From Lentisphaerota bacterium (lineage in GTDB: Bacteria; Verrucomicrobiota; Lentisphaeria; Victivallales; Victivallaceae): a stretch of DNA of 39,062 nucleotides. This document shows, one piece after another, positions 7,365 to 15,449 of this stretch. How positions within the stretch are numbered: position 1 is the stretch's first letter; every line of letters begins with the position of its first letter. Both the position numbers and the translations under genes were made by a program. The notes beneath the pieces were generated by a model. The model was not told the DNA's origin. It did not search any database and saw nothing but the letters and a program-made list of their open reading frames with translations. Where the stretch lies: positions 1-39,062 of the forward strand of contig SUWF01000027.1 of the NCBI GenBank assembly GCA_015061575.1. Reading direction: 5' to 3'.

Positions 7365-9602
7365 TCACTTGTGCTGTCTGCGCACCTGCGGGTTGATCGC
7401 CAGACGGTGTACGGCGGCTTCGTAGTTATCCCACCAGCGGCGTTTGGTGCTGCGTTTCCACGGATCAGGATAACTGCGCAGTTTGCTCCAGTCGTGCATG
7501 ACAACTTCGCCGGACTGACAGCCGATAAAATATCCGCCGGTAACTTTCATGGCAATGGATTCCAGCAAATTGCGCACCGCCAGATAGGCCAGACGCACTG
7601 CTTGTATGCGATCCAGCGGCGAGGGCGTTCCGCCCTGCTGCAGCGGGCCGAGCACCGCTTTGCGGACGTCAAATTCCGTGCCGCCGTCGGCTTCAAAAAG
7701 CGTGGCGATAAAGTCGGTGGTGTAGTCATCGTGAGCGTTTTCGTTGCGCACGATCAAGCCGGTGTGGCGGTTTTCCAGACAGAACGCCTGAGCCAATTCC
7801 CGCACATCATGGCGCAGGTCGTCCAAATTCAGAACTTTTTCGGGCGTGTAGCAATATTCAGCGCCGGATGCCAGCGCTGCACAGCAGGCCAGATACCCCG
7901 AATAACGCCCCATGACTTCAACTACATAAGTGCGTTTGGCTGTATCTGTGGAAGTGCGTATCTTGTCGATGGCTTCGACGATGCTGTTGAGCGCAGTATC
8001 GCAGCCGATGCTGTACTCGCTGCCGGGCAAATCGTTGTTGATCGAGGCCGGAACCGCCACCATAGGAATGGCAAACTCCGGGTGTTGTTTGCGGTTTTTC
8101 AGCAATTTATCCAGCAAACGGTAGCCGCCCCAGTCGCCGATCATGATCAAACCGTCCAGCTGCCATTTCCGGAAATTGGCGGCGATCTTCGGCAAATCGC
8201 CGTGTGCTTCCCGGTAAACTCCGGCCCCCAGCCGGGAGCCGCCGAATGAGTTCCACAGTTCCGGTTCCATCCAGCTGCACAAATGGCCCTTGCCGGAAAT
8301 CATGCCGCCGGGGCCTTCTTCAATGCCCCAGACTTCCGCGCCGGATGCCAGAGCCATGCGGATGATCGTGCGCACGGCACTGTTCACTCCGGGCGCCGCC
8401 CGGCCGGCAGTTACCACGCCAATGCGAAGACGGTTTTGGGCGGCAGTATCTTCCGGCGGAGCAATACGCATCAAAGTCTGCTGGATATTGACCATGCGCA
8501 GCCACTCATCGCCACGGGCTTTCCCGGCAGCGGCGTAATCGCCTTCAGCTAAGGCTTTTCCGGCGGCTCTGGTTTGCGCTACAGCGTCGGTCAAGCTGGT
8601 GTGTCCGATACGGTTTTTCTGCAAAATTGCAATTTGCGATTCCGTCAGATTACTGCTGAGGATATTGACTGTTTCCACCCCGAAAAGCGTACTCATGCAG
8701 CGGTCGTATGCACTGGGCGTGCCGCCACGCTGCACATGGCCCAGAATGGTGATGCGGGAATCGATTTTTCGTTCCGCCAGCGCAGTTTTGATGCGCTGGG
8801 CATCCAGTTTGTTGTTGCTGCGGTCACGGGCGCCCTCAGCGACGATGATCAAATTGACCCGCCGCCCGGCCCGGACGCCTTCGTGGATATTTTCCTGCAG
8901 ACGGTCGGCCCAATCTTCTTCCGGCGGAGCTTCCGGAATAAAACAGCCCGATGCGCCGGAAGCCAGCGCTGCCATCAATGCCAGATGTCCGCAGTTGCGG
9001 CCCATGACTTCCACAATAAAAGTGCGCTGATGGCTGTAAGCGGTGCTGGTGATGGCGTCCAAAGCTTCCACGATCCGGTGCAGAGCGGAATCCGCACCGA
9101 TCGTCACATCGGTTCCGGCCATGTCATTATCAATGCTGCCGACGGCACCGGCAATAAAAAGTGAACGGTGCTGCGCTGCTTCAGCAGCGCTGATCGTGCC
9201 GTTGGCGGCTAACTCATCGACCAGACTGGGAAATTCCTCCCGCAATGCTTCGGCCCCGGAAAGCGACCCGTCGCCGCCGATGACCACGAGTTTGTCGATC
9301 TTATGTTCGAGCAGATTGGCTGCGGCTTTGAGGCGGCCGGAACGTTCCCGGAACTCCTGACTGCGGGCCGTGCCGATGACTGTGCCGCCCAGCTGGATGA
9401 TATTGGATACATTCTCCCAGTGCAGTTCCTTTATATCGCCCTGGATCAACCCCTGATAGCCTTCAAAAATGGCAAAAACCCGGTATCCGGCTTCCAGAGC
9501 GGTGCGCACACAGCCCCGCAGACAGGCGTTCATACCCGGAGCGTCGCCGCCGCTGGTCATAATAGCAATAGCTCCCCGGTCAGGGGATTTTTCAGTACTC
9601 AT
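7365..9602 (-). CDS. Tandem (fused two-domain) ATP-dependent 6-phosphofructokinase, eukaryote-like
   Basis: Phosphorylates fructose 6-phosphate to the 1,6-bisphosphate in glycolysis. At 745 aa it is about twice the usual bacterial length and contains two PFK domains. Domain 1 (about 1-385) has an intact site: GGDAPGMN (18-25), ATP-type GGDGS (109-113), catalytic Asp158 in GSIDND, and HVQRGGTPSAYDR (289-301). Domain 2 (about 390-745) is degenerate: AGRAAPGVN, GDWGG in place of GDGS, ASINND with Asn522 at the catalytic Asp position, and QQGG in place of QRGG. Animal and fungal enzymes show the same active-half plus degenerate regulatory-half design. Start chosen at 9602 because AGGAG lies 9 nt upstream. 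Confidence 0.93.
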   Translation of the reverse strand: MSTEKSPDRGAIAIMTSGGDAPGMNACLRGCVRTALEAGYRVFAIFEGYQGLIQGDIKELHWENVSNIIQLGGTVIGTARSQEFRERSGRLKAAANLLEHKIDKLVVIGGDGSLSGAEALREEFPSLVDELAANGTISAAEAAQHRSLFIAGAVGSIDNDMAGTDVTIGADSALHRIVEALDAITSTAYSHQRTFIVEVMGRNCGHLALMAALASGASGCFIPEAPPEEDWADRLQENIHEGVRAGRRVNLIIVAEGARDRSNNKLDAQRIKTALAERKIDSRITILGHVQRGGTPSAYDRCMSTLFGVETVNILSSNLTESQIAILQKNRIGHTSLTDAVAQTRAAGKALAEGDYAAAGKARGDEWLRMVNIQQTLMRIAPPEDTAAQNRLRIGVVTAGRAAPGVNSAVRTIIRMALASGAEVWGIEEGPGGMISGKGHLCSWMEPELWNSFGGSRLGAGVYREAHGDLPKIAANFRKWQLDGLIMIGDWGGYRLLDKLLKNRKQHPEFAIPMVAVPASINNDLPGSEYSIGCDTALNSIVEAIDKIRTSTDTAKRTYVVEVMGRYSGYLACCAALASGAEYCYTPEKVLNLDDLRHDVRELAQAFCLENRHTGLIVRNENAHDDYTTDFIATLFEADGGTEFDVRKAVLGPLQQGGTPSPLDRIQAVRLAYLAVRNLLESIAMKVTGGYFIGCQSGEVVMHDWSKLRSYPDPWKRSTKRRWWDNYEAAVHRLAINPQVRRQHK

Positions 9603-9670
9603 AACGCAGACTCCTGATTTGACTTTTTCAAGCCGCCGCAAGTCAGGTATGGACTTGAAGCAGGCACATC

Positions 9671-9699
9671 AAAATACCTCAAAATCTTTTTCAATGCAA
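9671..9699 (-). promoter_or_regulatory. Promoter of the phosphofructokinase gene
   Basis: Minus strand TTGCAT (9694-9699), a 17-nt spacer, TATTTT (9671-9676). The leader to the ATG at 9602 would be about 60 nt. Confidence 0.45.
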
Positions 9700-9748
9700 G
9701 AAAAAAGCTGATTTTTTTATAAAAAAAATCGTTTTTTTGGTGAAACGG

Positions 9749-9757
9749 TGGTATATT
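9749..9757 (+). promoter_or_regulatory. Extended -10 promoter upstream of bamA
   Basis: TGGTATATT reads as a TGn-extended -10 element about 62 nt before the bamA ATG, in a very AT-rich gap. No good -35 hexamer is present. The same TGGTATATT occurs in the promoter at 38855-38883. Confidence 0.45.
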
Positions 9758-9818
9758 AAAAGGATTATTTTTTTTATGCAAGTTTTTTGTGTTCCAAATA
9801 TATAGAAAAGGTGATTTT

Positions 9819-12149
9819 ATGTTTTGTATTGACAAATTATTCCGCTGGACGGTTCTGGGAATGATGTTTTTGCTGTTGGGCAGTATGGCTGCAACGGGCG
9901 CTGAACAGGCTGCCGCCAAGATCGGTGCGGTGGTGTTTGAACAAGTCGGCGGCAAGCCGGTGGCCGAAGATCTGCTGCGCTTCAATGTGCGCCAGCAGCC
10001 GGGCGAAGATTATAATTTGCGTTTGCTGGATGAAGATATCAAACGTCTGCATGAACTGGGTTATTTTTCGGATATAACCGCTCAGGGTGAACCGCAGGCG
10101 GATGGCAAGATGAAGGTGCGCTTCAAGCTCAAACTGCACGCCCGGGTCAGCGCAGTGGTCTTTGACGGCAATCAGAAGTTCGATACCGACGATCTGGCCA
10201 AACTGGTTGATATTGCAGTGGATGCGCCGCTTAATGAACGCAATCTGCGTGACGGAGCCAACGCATTGCGGGAATTTTACCGGGATAAAGGCTACTACGA
10301 TGCAGAAGTTGCCACTGTTTTTGAACGCTCCAAAGATAACACAGTCAAGATCATTTTCAAGATCAAGGAAAATCTCAAACTCAAAGTCAACGATGTTTTG
10401 TTTGAAAACAACACCGTTTTCAGCAGCTGGACCTTGCGCCATGCGCTGGCCAATCGATACAACTGCTTCAACTGGATAGGTTTTTTGAATCTGGGGCTGC
10501 TGGATCGTGAAGCGTTGGAAGTCGATAAAGTCCGCTTGCGCGATATGTACTGGAACAAGGGTTATTTGGATTTCAAGATCGAATCGCTGCAGATCGCTCA
10601 GTGCGAAGATGATCCGGAATTTGTGAATTTGCTGTTCAAGCTTCACGAAGGCGAGCCTTATACGGTTTCGGCGATCAAGGTCGAGGGGGCCAAAAGTTTT
10701 GAAGATGCCGAGTTTATGGAGCTGCTGAAAATCACCCCCGGCGAAGTGTTCGATTATCAGAAAGAGAGCGCCGACCGCAGTCAGATACTCAGTCTGCTGC
10801 ACAGCGAAGGTTTTGCCGATGCCAGCTGCAATGTGCGCCGGGAAGCTGACTTTGCCACGCATACAGTGGCGCTGCACTTTGTGATCAACGAAGGGCGGAA
10901 ATACAGCGTCAGCGAAGTAACCATCGTGGGCAATGAATTTACTCAGGATAAAGTCATCCGGCGGGAACTGGTGATCTACCCGGGTGATCCGGCTGACGCC
11001 AATTTGCTGGATGTAAGCAAGTCCCGTTTGATGAATATGGATATGTTTGAACAAGTGGAAACCAACTTTGTCAGCGGCAGCCAGCTTGACCGGAAAAATG
11101 CGGTGATCAAGGTCAAAGAAAAGAATGCTTACGATGTACGGGTCGGTGCCGGTTTTTCGGATGTTGACAGTTTGTTCGGTATGATCGAAGCCAGCAGCCG
11201 CAACTTTGATATTACCAACCCCGCCAACTACTTCCGCGGCGGCGGCCAGCGGGTGCGTTTGCAGGCGGCGTTCGGTATTGAGCGGGCGGCGTTGAACTTT
11301 GACTTCACCGAGCCGTGGCTGTTCGATATACCGCTGCGGTTGGATGTGTCGGCCTATCTGCGGGAGTCGGTCTTTGAATATTGGGATGAAACCCGCTGGG
11401 GCGCCCGGGTCGGTCTGACCAAAAAGTTCTTTGATGATTTTACCAGTGCCACACTGGCGTATAAGTTTGAACAGGTCAACGTGCATGATATGTCAAGACG
11501 GGTCGGCCCGGAAACCCGGGACGAACGGGGCCGCGACTGGGTGAGCCAGTTCTCGCTGGAACTTGACCGCACTACGCTGGACAGTTTGACCGATCCCAAA
11601 AACGGCTATCAGCTCAACTTGCTGGGGGCGGTATCGCCGAAGGTGTTCGGATCTTCAGAGGATTTCTACCGGGCCGAAGCCAAGATGTTGCTGGTCAAGA
11701 GCTTTTGGGATGATGCCATCACCGTGCAGATGGGCGGGCGCATTGGTGCAGTCGGCAACTTCCACAGAGAATCTGCTCCGCTTTATGAACGCTATTTCCT
11801 CGGCGGCAGCGGCACGCTGCGGGGCTTCCCCTACCGGGAGGTATCGCCGGTGGATTCCCGGGGCAAGGAGATCGGCGGTCAGAGCATGAGCGTCTTTACT
11901 CTGGAAGTATCGCACCCCATCTGGAACTTTATCCGGGGGGCGGCGTTTATGGATGCCGGCGGGGTCAGTGCTTCGGAATATGACTTTGGTTTTGACCACT
12001 TCAACATCGGTGTCGGGTATGGTCTGCGGCTCAAACTGCCGCATGTGCCGGTGCCGATCAAGCTGGATCTGGCTTTCCCGGTGCTGAACAATCAGGATAA
12101 TGTCAGCAGCAAACTGCGTTTCCACTTCAACATGGGTGTGAGCTTCTGA
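9819..12149 (+). CDS. bamA: Outer membrane protein assembly factor BamA (Omp85)
   Basis: Central subunit of the machine that folds beta-barrel proteins into the outer membrane. A signal peptide (MFCIDKLFRW... ending near TGAEQA) is followed by periplasmic POTRA repeats to about residue 430. Recognisable POTRA-type segments include GNQKFDTDDLAKLV, EFYRDKGYYDAEV, VEGAKSFEDAEFMELL and GNEFTQDKVIRREL. The rest is the Omp85 barrel: IEASSRNFDITNPANYFRGGG, the conserved loop-6 motif FLGGSGTLRGF (about 660), and a C-terminal strand ending in Phe (MGVSF). Length 776 aa is normal. The ATG at 9819 has AAAAGGTGA upstream. It heads an envelope-assembly region with a BamD-like gene, lptE and lpxK nearby. 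Confidence 0.95.
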   Translation: MFCIDKLFRWTVLGMMFLLLGSMAATGAEQAAAKIGAVVFEQVGGKPVAEDLLRFNVRQQPGEDYNLRLLDEDIKRLHELGYFSDITAQGEPQADGKMKVRFKLKLHARVSAVVFDGNQKFDTDDLAKLVDIAVDAPLNERNLRDGANALREFYRDKGYYDAEVATVFERSKDNTVKIIFKIKENLKLKVNDVLFENNTVFSSWTLRHALANRYNCFNWIGFLNLGLLDREALEVDKVRLRDMYWNKGYLDFKIESLQIAQCEDDPEFVNLLFKLHEGEPYTVSAIKVEGAKSFEDAEFMELLKITPGEVFDYQKESADRSQILSLLHSEGFADASCNVRREADFATHTVALHFVINEGRKYSVSEVTIVGNEFTQDKVIRRELVIYPGDPADANLLDVSKSRLMNMDMFEQVETNFVSGSQLDRKNAVIKVKEKNAYDVRVGAGFSDVDSLFGMIEASSRNFDITNPANYFRGGGQRVRLQAAFGIERAALNFDFTEPWLFDIPLRLDVSAYLRESVFEYWDETRWGARVGLTKKFFDDFTSATLAYKFEQVNVHDMSRRVGPETRDERGRDWVSQFSLELDRTTLDSLTDPKNGYQLNLLGAVSPKVFGSSEDFYRAEAKMLLVKSFWDDAITVQMGGRIGAVGNFHRESAPLYERYFLGGSGTLRGFPYREVSPVDSRGKEIGGQSMSVFTLEVSHPIWNFIRGAAFMDAGGVSASEYDFGFDHFNIGVGYGLRLKLPHVPVPIKLDLAFPVLNNQDNVSSKLRFHFNMGVSF

Positions 12150-13639
12150 GGACGCTGCTTAAATATCTGGCCGCCGGAGTCGGGCTGTTCTGTATATGTC
12201 AGGAGCTGGCGGCACAGCACAAGGTGCTTGCGGAAGGGATCCGGAGCCTGTACGGCTGGCAGAACGCTGTTGAGTACGCTCAGGCTGCCAAAACTTTTGC
12301 TGCTTTGCAGGATTCCCCGCACCCGGCAGAGCGCTGGTTCGGGTACTGGCATGGAACCTTGCTGCAGCGCAGCGGCAGTTGGGATCAGCAGCAAGCTGCA
12401 CTGCAAAAACTCCAGCAGCATTTACTGCAGAAACTTCAGCAGCACCCGGATGCCGTCAGTACATTTGCTTTAGCTGAATTGCTCAATTCCCCGTTGGCGC
12501 CCCGGCAGGACGTGCCTTTGGCGGCAGTACTCTACAAATATTGCGCCGAACGGGGGATCGCCCCGGCCCTTTTGAATCTGGGCAGGATACTGGCCTTTTA
12601 TGAACCGCTGAAAAATCCTCCGGCGGCCGAGCGGCTGCTGCGTCAGGCGGCCGAAAATGATGTAAATGGCGCTTATGCCGTGCTGGCGGAACTTTATAAT
12701 CGCCACCAAAAATATGACGCAGCCCAACGGGCATTGAAACTGGCCGCCAAATATGATCCGCCAACCGCCGGGCTGCTGACTGAAATCAATTCTCCGGAAA
12801 AAAACAGCTCCACCGTCAAACAGGCGATAGCACAACTGTGCCGATATCCGGATATTGGCAGCCGGATATTGGCAAAGCATTATTTTGATCGCATCCAGCG
12901 TGATTTGCCGATGGCCATAAATTGCGCATTATTGGCGGAGCGTTACAATTATGCCACGCCGGAGGTGCGCAATATTTTAAGCCAGTCCGACCGGGAGTGT
13001 GGTCTGGTGCTGGTGATGTACGCCATGTGGCAAAATCGTCTGCAATGCGGGAAGGATCTGCAGCAAGTTATTCTGAATGAAGCTGAAACGCTGATATTGC
13101 ACTGCCGGTACCGGCGTTTTGATTATTTGCTGTCAGAGTTGACCAAACTGCTGACGGAAACTCCGGAAAAAGTTTTGTACAGCGGCTTATTGCTGCAGCT
13201 GCACGAATATGATTTTCCGCTGGCGAAGTTATTTTTGCTGCTGCCGGATGATCTGGCCGGAGCCTTGACCGGAACGATTTTATCCATTCAAAATTCCGAT
13301 GCTGCGCTGCAGGAGATTTGGAGCTGCAAATTGATAACCCATCTGGCCGTTCAAAGCGAACCATCCGGGAAAAAGCTTTTGCGCCAAAAGCTTATGCCGT
13401 TGATCCACGGAGTTGCTTTGCTGAAAGATACTCCGGAGGTTTTGCCGGAACCTTATCATGTATTATGGAATTTAGCGGTGCAGCTGCACGCCGATGCGCT
13501 CTACGGTCAGGGCAAAACAGCGGCGGCCGAGCGGATATTGCAGCGTTATCCCCAACACAAATTACCGGCCAACTGGCGGCAGTACGAAGAGAATTTCCGG
13601 AAAAAATATCTGCAAAATACTCCTTACCCTCAGCCCTGA
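12146..13639 (+). CDS. Exported TPR/Sel1-like repeat protein, probable non-AUG start
   Basis: Function unknown. The protein is helical and repetitive, with Sel1/TPR-like segments such as AERLLRQAAENDVNGAYAVLAEL and DAAQRALKLAAKYDPPTAG. The first ordinary start in frame is GTG at 12224 (471 aa). The same frame stays open further upstream and, from a CTG at 12146 that overlaps the bamA stop (CTGA), reads LRTLLKYLAAGVGLFCICQE then LAAQHK. That is a credible signal peptide with a cleavage site. No ATG, GTG or TTG lies between 12101 and 12224. I place the start at the CTG (or the next CTG at 12155), presumably coupled to bamA translation. The N-terminal coordinate is uncertain; the rest is solid. 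Confidence 0.7.
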   Translation: MRTLLKYLAAGVGLFCICQELAAQHKVLAEGIRSLYGWQNAVEYAQAAKTFAALQDSPHPAERWFGYWHGTLLQRSGSWDQQQAALQKLQQHLLQKLQQHPDAVSTFALAELLNSPLAPRQDVPLAAVLYKYCAERGIAPALLNLGRILAFYEPLKNPPAAERLLRQAAENDVNGAYAVLAELYNRHQKYDAAQRALKLAAKYDPPTAGLLTEINSPEKNSSTVKQAIAQLCRYPDIGSRILAKHYFDRIQRDLPMAINCALLAERYNYATPEVRNILSQSDRECGLVLVMYAMWQNRLQCGKDLQQVILNEAETLILHCRYRRFDYLLSELTKLLTETPEKVLYSGLLLQLHEYDFPLAKLFLLLPDDLAGALTGTILSIQNSDAALQEIWSCKLITHLAVQSEPSGKKLLRQKLMPLIHGVALLKDTPEVLPEPYHVLWNLAVQLHADALYGQGKTAAAERILQRYPQHKLPANWRQYEENFRKKYLQNTPYPQP

Positions 13640-13654
13640 ATCTGCCATGAGCGG

Positions 13655-13950
13655 CGGTCTGTTTTTGCAAGGCAGTGCAGCGAGGAAATTAAGTTTTGAT
13701 TATTTAGCGGTCAAAATTATGAGCTGAGGGAGTGAATTAAGTTTTGATTATGCAGCGGTCAAAATCATGAGCTGAGGTCTGTTTTTGCAAGGCAGTGCAG
13801 CGAGGGAATTAAGTTTTGATTATTTAGCGGTCAAAATCATGGCTGCGGTCTGGTTTTGCAAGGCAGTGCAGCAAGGGAATTAAGTTTTGATTATGCAGCG
13901 GTCAAAATCATGAGCTGAGGTCTGGTTTTGCAAGGCAGTGCAGCGAGGGA
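13655..13950 (+). repeat. Interspersed repeat array, forward-orientation units
   Basis: Four or five tandem, partly degenerate units with a period of about 71-73 nt. Each unit has two blocks. Block one (GGTCTG, T-rich, GCAAGGCAGTGCAGC) is at 13656-13685, 13776-13805, 13847-13876 and 13919-13948. Block two (AATTAAGTTTTGATTAT, then GCGGTCAAAATCATG) is at 13687-13728, 13735-13776, 13807-13845 and 13878-13919. The second unit has lost block one. The array begins 15 nt after the stop of the TPR gene and fills the 448-bp gap before lpxK. No coding signal is seen. Confidence 0.85.
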
Positions 13951-13956
13951 GTGTAC

Positions 13957-14095
13957 GACTGTACTCGACCGAGCAAACAACGCAGCAAGGCCAGAGATCA
14001 GCCATGAGTTTGACCGCATCAGATAAGACTGTACTCGACCGAGCAACAACGCAGCAAGGCCAGAGATCAGCCATGAGTTTGACCGCATCAGATAA
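13957..14095 (-). repeat. Same repeat family, inverted-orientation units (two tandem copies)
   Basis: Two near-identical copies at 13957-14026 (70 nt) and 14027-14095 (69 nt, one A fewer). Their reverse complement contains GCGGTCAAACTCATGGCTGA followed by TCTGG, clearly homologous to the forward units. With the last forward unit they form a large imperfect inverted repeat: GCGGTCAAA at 13898-13906 faces TTTGACCGC at 14009-14017, centred near 13958. The last copy supplies the lpxK stop codon. Confidence 0.8.
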
Positions 14096-15329
14096 AGCAG
14101 ATGCGCTTGATGCACTGATCGAAGTTTTCCTGGCCGCTTAGGATGTCTATTTCCACCCGCAAAAAGTAAAATTGAATGTCTTCCCGCAGCAGCCGGGGGA
14201 TTCGCACAGCATCTTTTTCGGTGGTTACGATCATTTCCGCTCCGGCGGCTTTGGCTTCTTTAACAAAGTCTAATATCTGCTGTTCGGAATAGCGGTGGTG
14301 GTCGGCGTAGCGGGCCGTATGCACGATCTGCGCACCGAAGTCTTCCAGAAAAGCTTCAAAGCTTTCCGGCTTGGCAATGGCCGAAATCGCCGCCACATGG
14401 CAGTTTTTCAAGTCGCCCAGCGGTCTTTGGGTTCCCCGCATGAACACCCGTTCCAGATAGAGCGGTTTGTGACAGCACTCAATGATTTCGGCCCGGCGGT
14501 TGTGCCGGCGGATAAAAGTTTTCAGGTGGCGCAGATGGTTTCCGCCATCGGATTTGGTCAGAAAAACGTAATCGGCCCGGCGGATATTTTTGATCGGTTC
14601 CCGCAGCAGTCCCCGGGGCAGCACATGGTGGTTGCCGAACGGCGAAGTGGAGTCCACCAGCACGATGTTGACGTGAGCTTTCAGGCCCAGATATTGAAAA
14701 CCGTCATCCAATATGAGCGTATCAGTGGCGTATTCATCAATGGCGTACAATCCGGCGTTGACCCGGTCTTTATCGACCAGCACGGCCACATCGGTCAGGT
14801 TGCTGGCGAGCATGTACGGTTCATCGCCGGCGGCATCGCTCTGCAGCAGCAGATCCTGCCCGTCAGAAACCACCCGCGGGGGCATGACTTCCCGTTTGCG
14901 GGAACTGAACTTGCCCTGCAGCTTCTGCCAGAAACTGCGCTGTTCTTTGCTGCGGTATCCCCGGCTGAGGATAGCGACTTTGCGGCCCTGTTTGCTCAAA
15001 CTTTTGGCGAAGACCTCCACCACCGGAGTTTTGCCGGTGCCGCCGCAAGTGAGGTTGCCGATGCTTACGACCTGACAGCCGATGGCGTGGTTGCGGAAAA
15101 ACCGTTTGTCATACAGCCAGAGCCGGAACTGCACCGCCATGCGGTAAAAGCGGGACGCAACAAAAAGGAATCCCAGCACAAACTGGTCACGCCGCCGGTG
15201 ACGGCGGCCTTCAATGAGCTCCAGAAAGTAACGCTCACGATGTTCCCAAAGATGTTTAAGTTTTTTCACAGTTTGCTGTTCCGGTGAATAAATTGCCCAA
15301 AATAATAAATATCCTGCCATAATATACAT
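14088..15329 (-). CDS. lpxK: Tetraacyldisaccharide 4'-kinase
   Basis: Phosphorylates the 4' position of the lipid A disaccharide at the inner membrane. The Walker A motif is SIGNLTCGGTGKTPVV, with VAILSRGYRS after it, the family block DTLILDDGFQYLGL, DSTSPFGNHHVLPRGLLREP, and a late VTTEKDAVRIP. It is 413 aa from ATG 15329, longer than most LpxK proteins. That start has no ribosome-binding site, and a GTG at 15269 (VKKLKHLWEH) with CCGGAA upstream is a reasonable alternative. The last codons and the stop run into the repeat array. Its presence implies 4'-phosphorylated lipid A. Confidence 0.92.
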   Translation of the reverse strand: MYIMAGYLLFWAIYSPEQQTVKKLKHLWEHRERYFLELIEGRRHRRRDQFVLGFLFVASRFYRMAVQFRLWLYDKRFFRNHAIGCQVVSIGNLTCGGTGKTPVVEVFAKSLSKQGRKVAILSRGYRSKEQRSFWQKLQGKFSSRKREVMPPRVVSDGQDLLLQSDAAGDEPYMLASNLTDVAVLVDKDRVNAGLYAIDEYATDTLILDDGFQYLGLKAHVNIVLVDSTSPFGNHHVLPRGLLREPIKNIRRADYVFLTKSDGGNHLRHLKTFIRRHNRRAEIIECCHKPLYLERVFMRGTQRPLGDLKNCHVAAISAIAKPESFEAFLEDFGAQIVHTARYADHHRYSEQQILDFVKEAKAAGAEMIVTTEKDAVRIPRLLREDIQFYFLRVEIDILSGQENFDQCIKRICFI

Positions 15330-15383
15330 TCAATGTGCAATGATTTCAAACTTGCATTTGTAATTTTGCTGAAATGGCGCTAC

Positions 15384-15414
15384 ATTATATACCGTATTTA
15401 TGTATTGTTGTCGG
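15384..15414. promoter_or_regulatory. Divergent promoter region of lpxK and the bamD-like gene
   Basis: The gap holds ATTATATACC. On the minus strand this reads TATATA (15386-15391), 17 nt from CCGACA (15409-15414), aimed at lpxK. The plus strand has TATACC at 15388-15393 with TTGCTG 16 nt upstream (15366-15371). Matches are modest. Confidence 0.35.
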
Positions 15415-15449
15415 AAAGTTCTGTAAAATAACAGTTGGGAATGGTTTTT

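Noticed and set aside
9837..11486. 549-codon minus-strand frame opposite bamA
   Set aside because: BamA POTRA and barrel motifs fix the coding strand; the antisense frame has no recognisable domain or ribosome-binding site.
13655..14095. CRISPR array
   Set aside because: Units are about 72 nt, degenerate, head-to-tail without unique spacers, and occur in both orientations; no cas genes nearby.
13880..14115. Two small minus-strand frames (64 and 74 aa) with repeated MADLWPCCVV
   Set aside because: They arise from the tandem repeat units read through; the repetition is at DNA level and no ribosome-binding site or family is seen.
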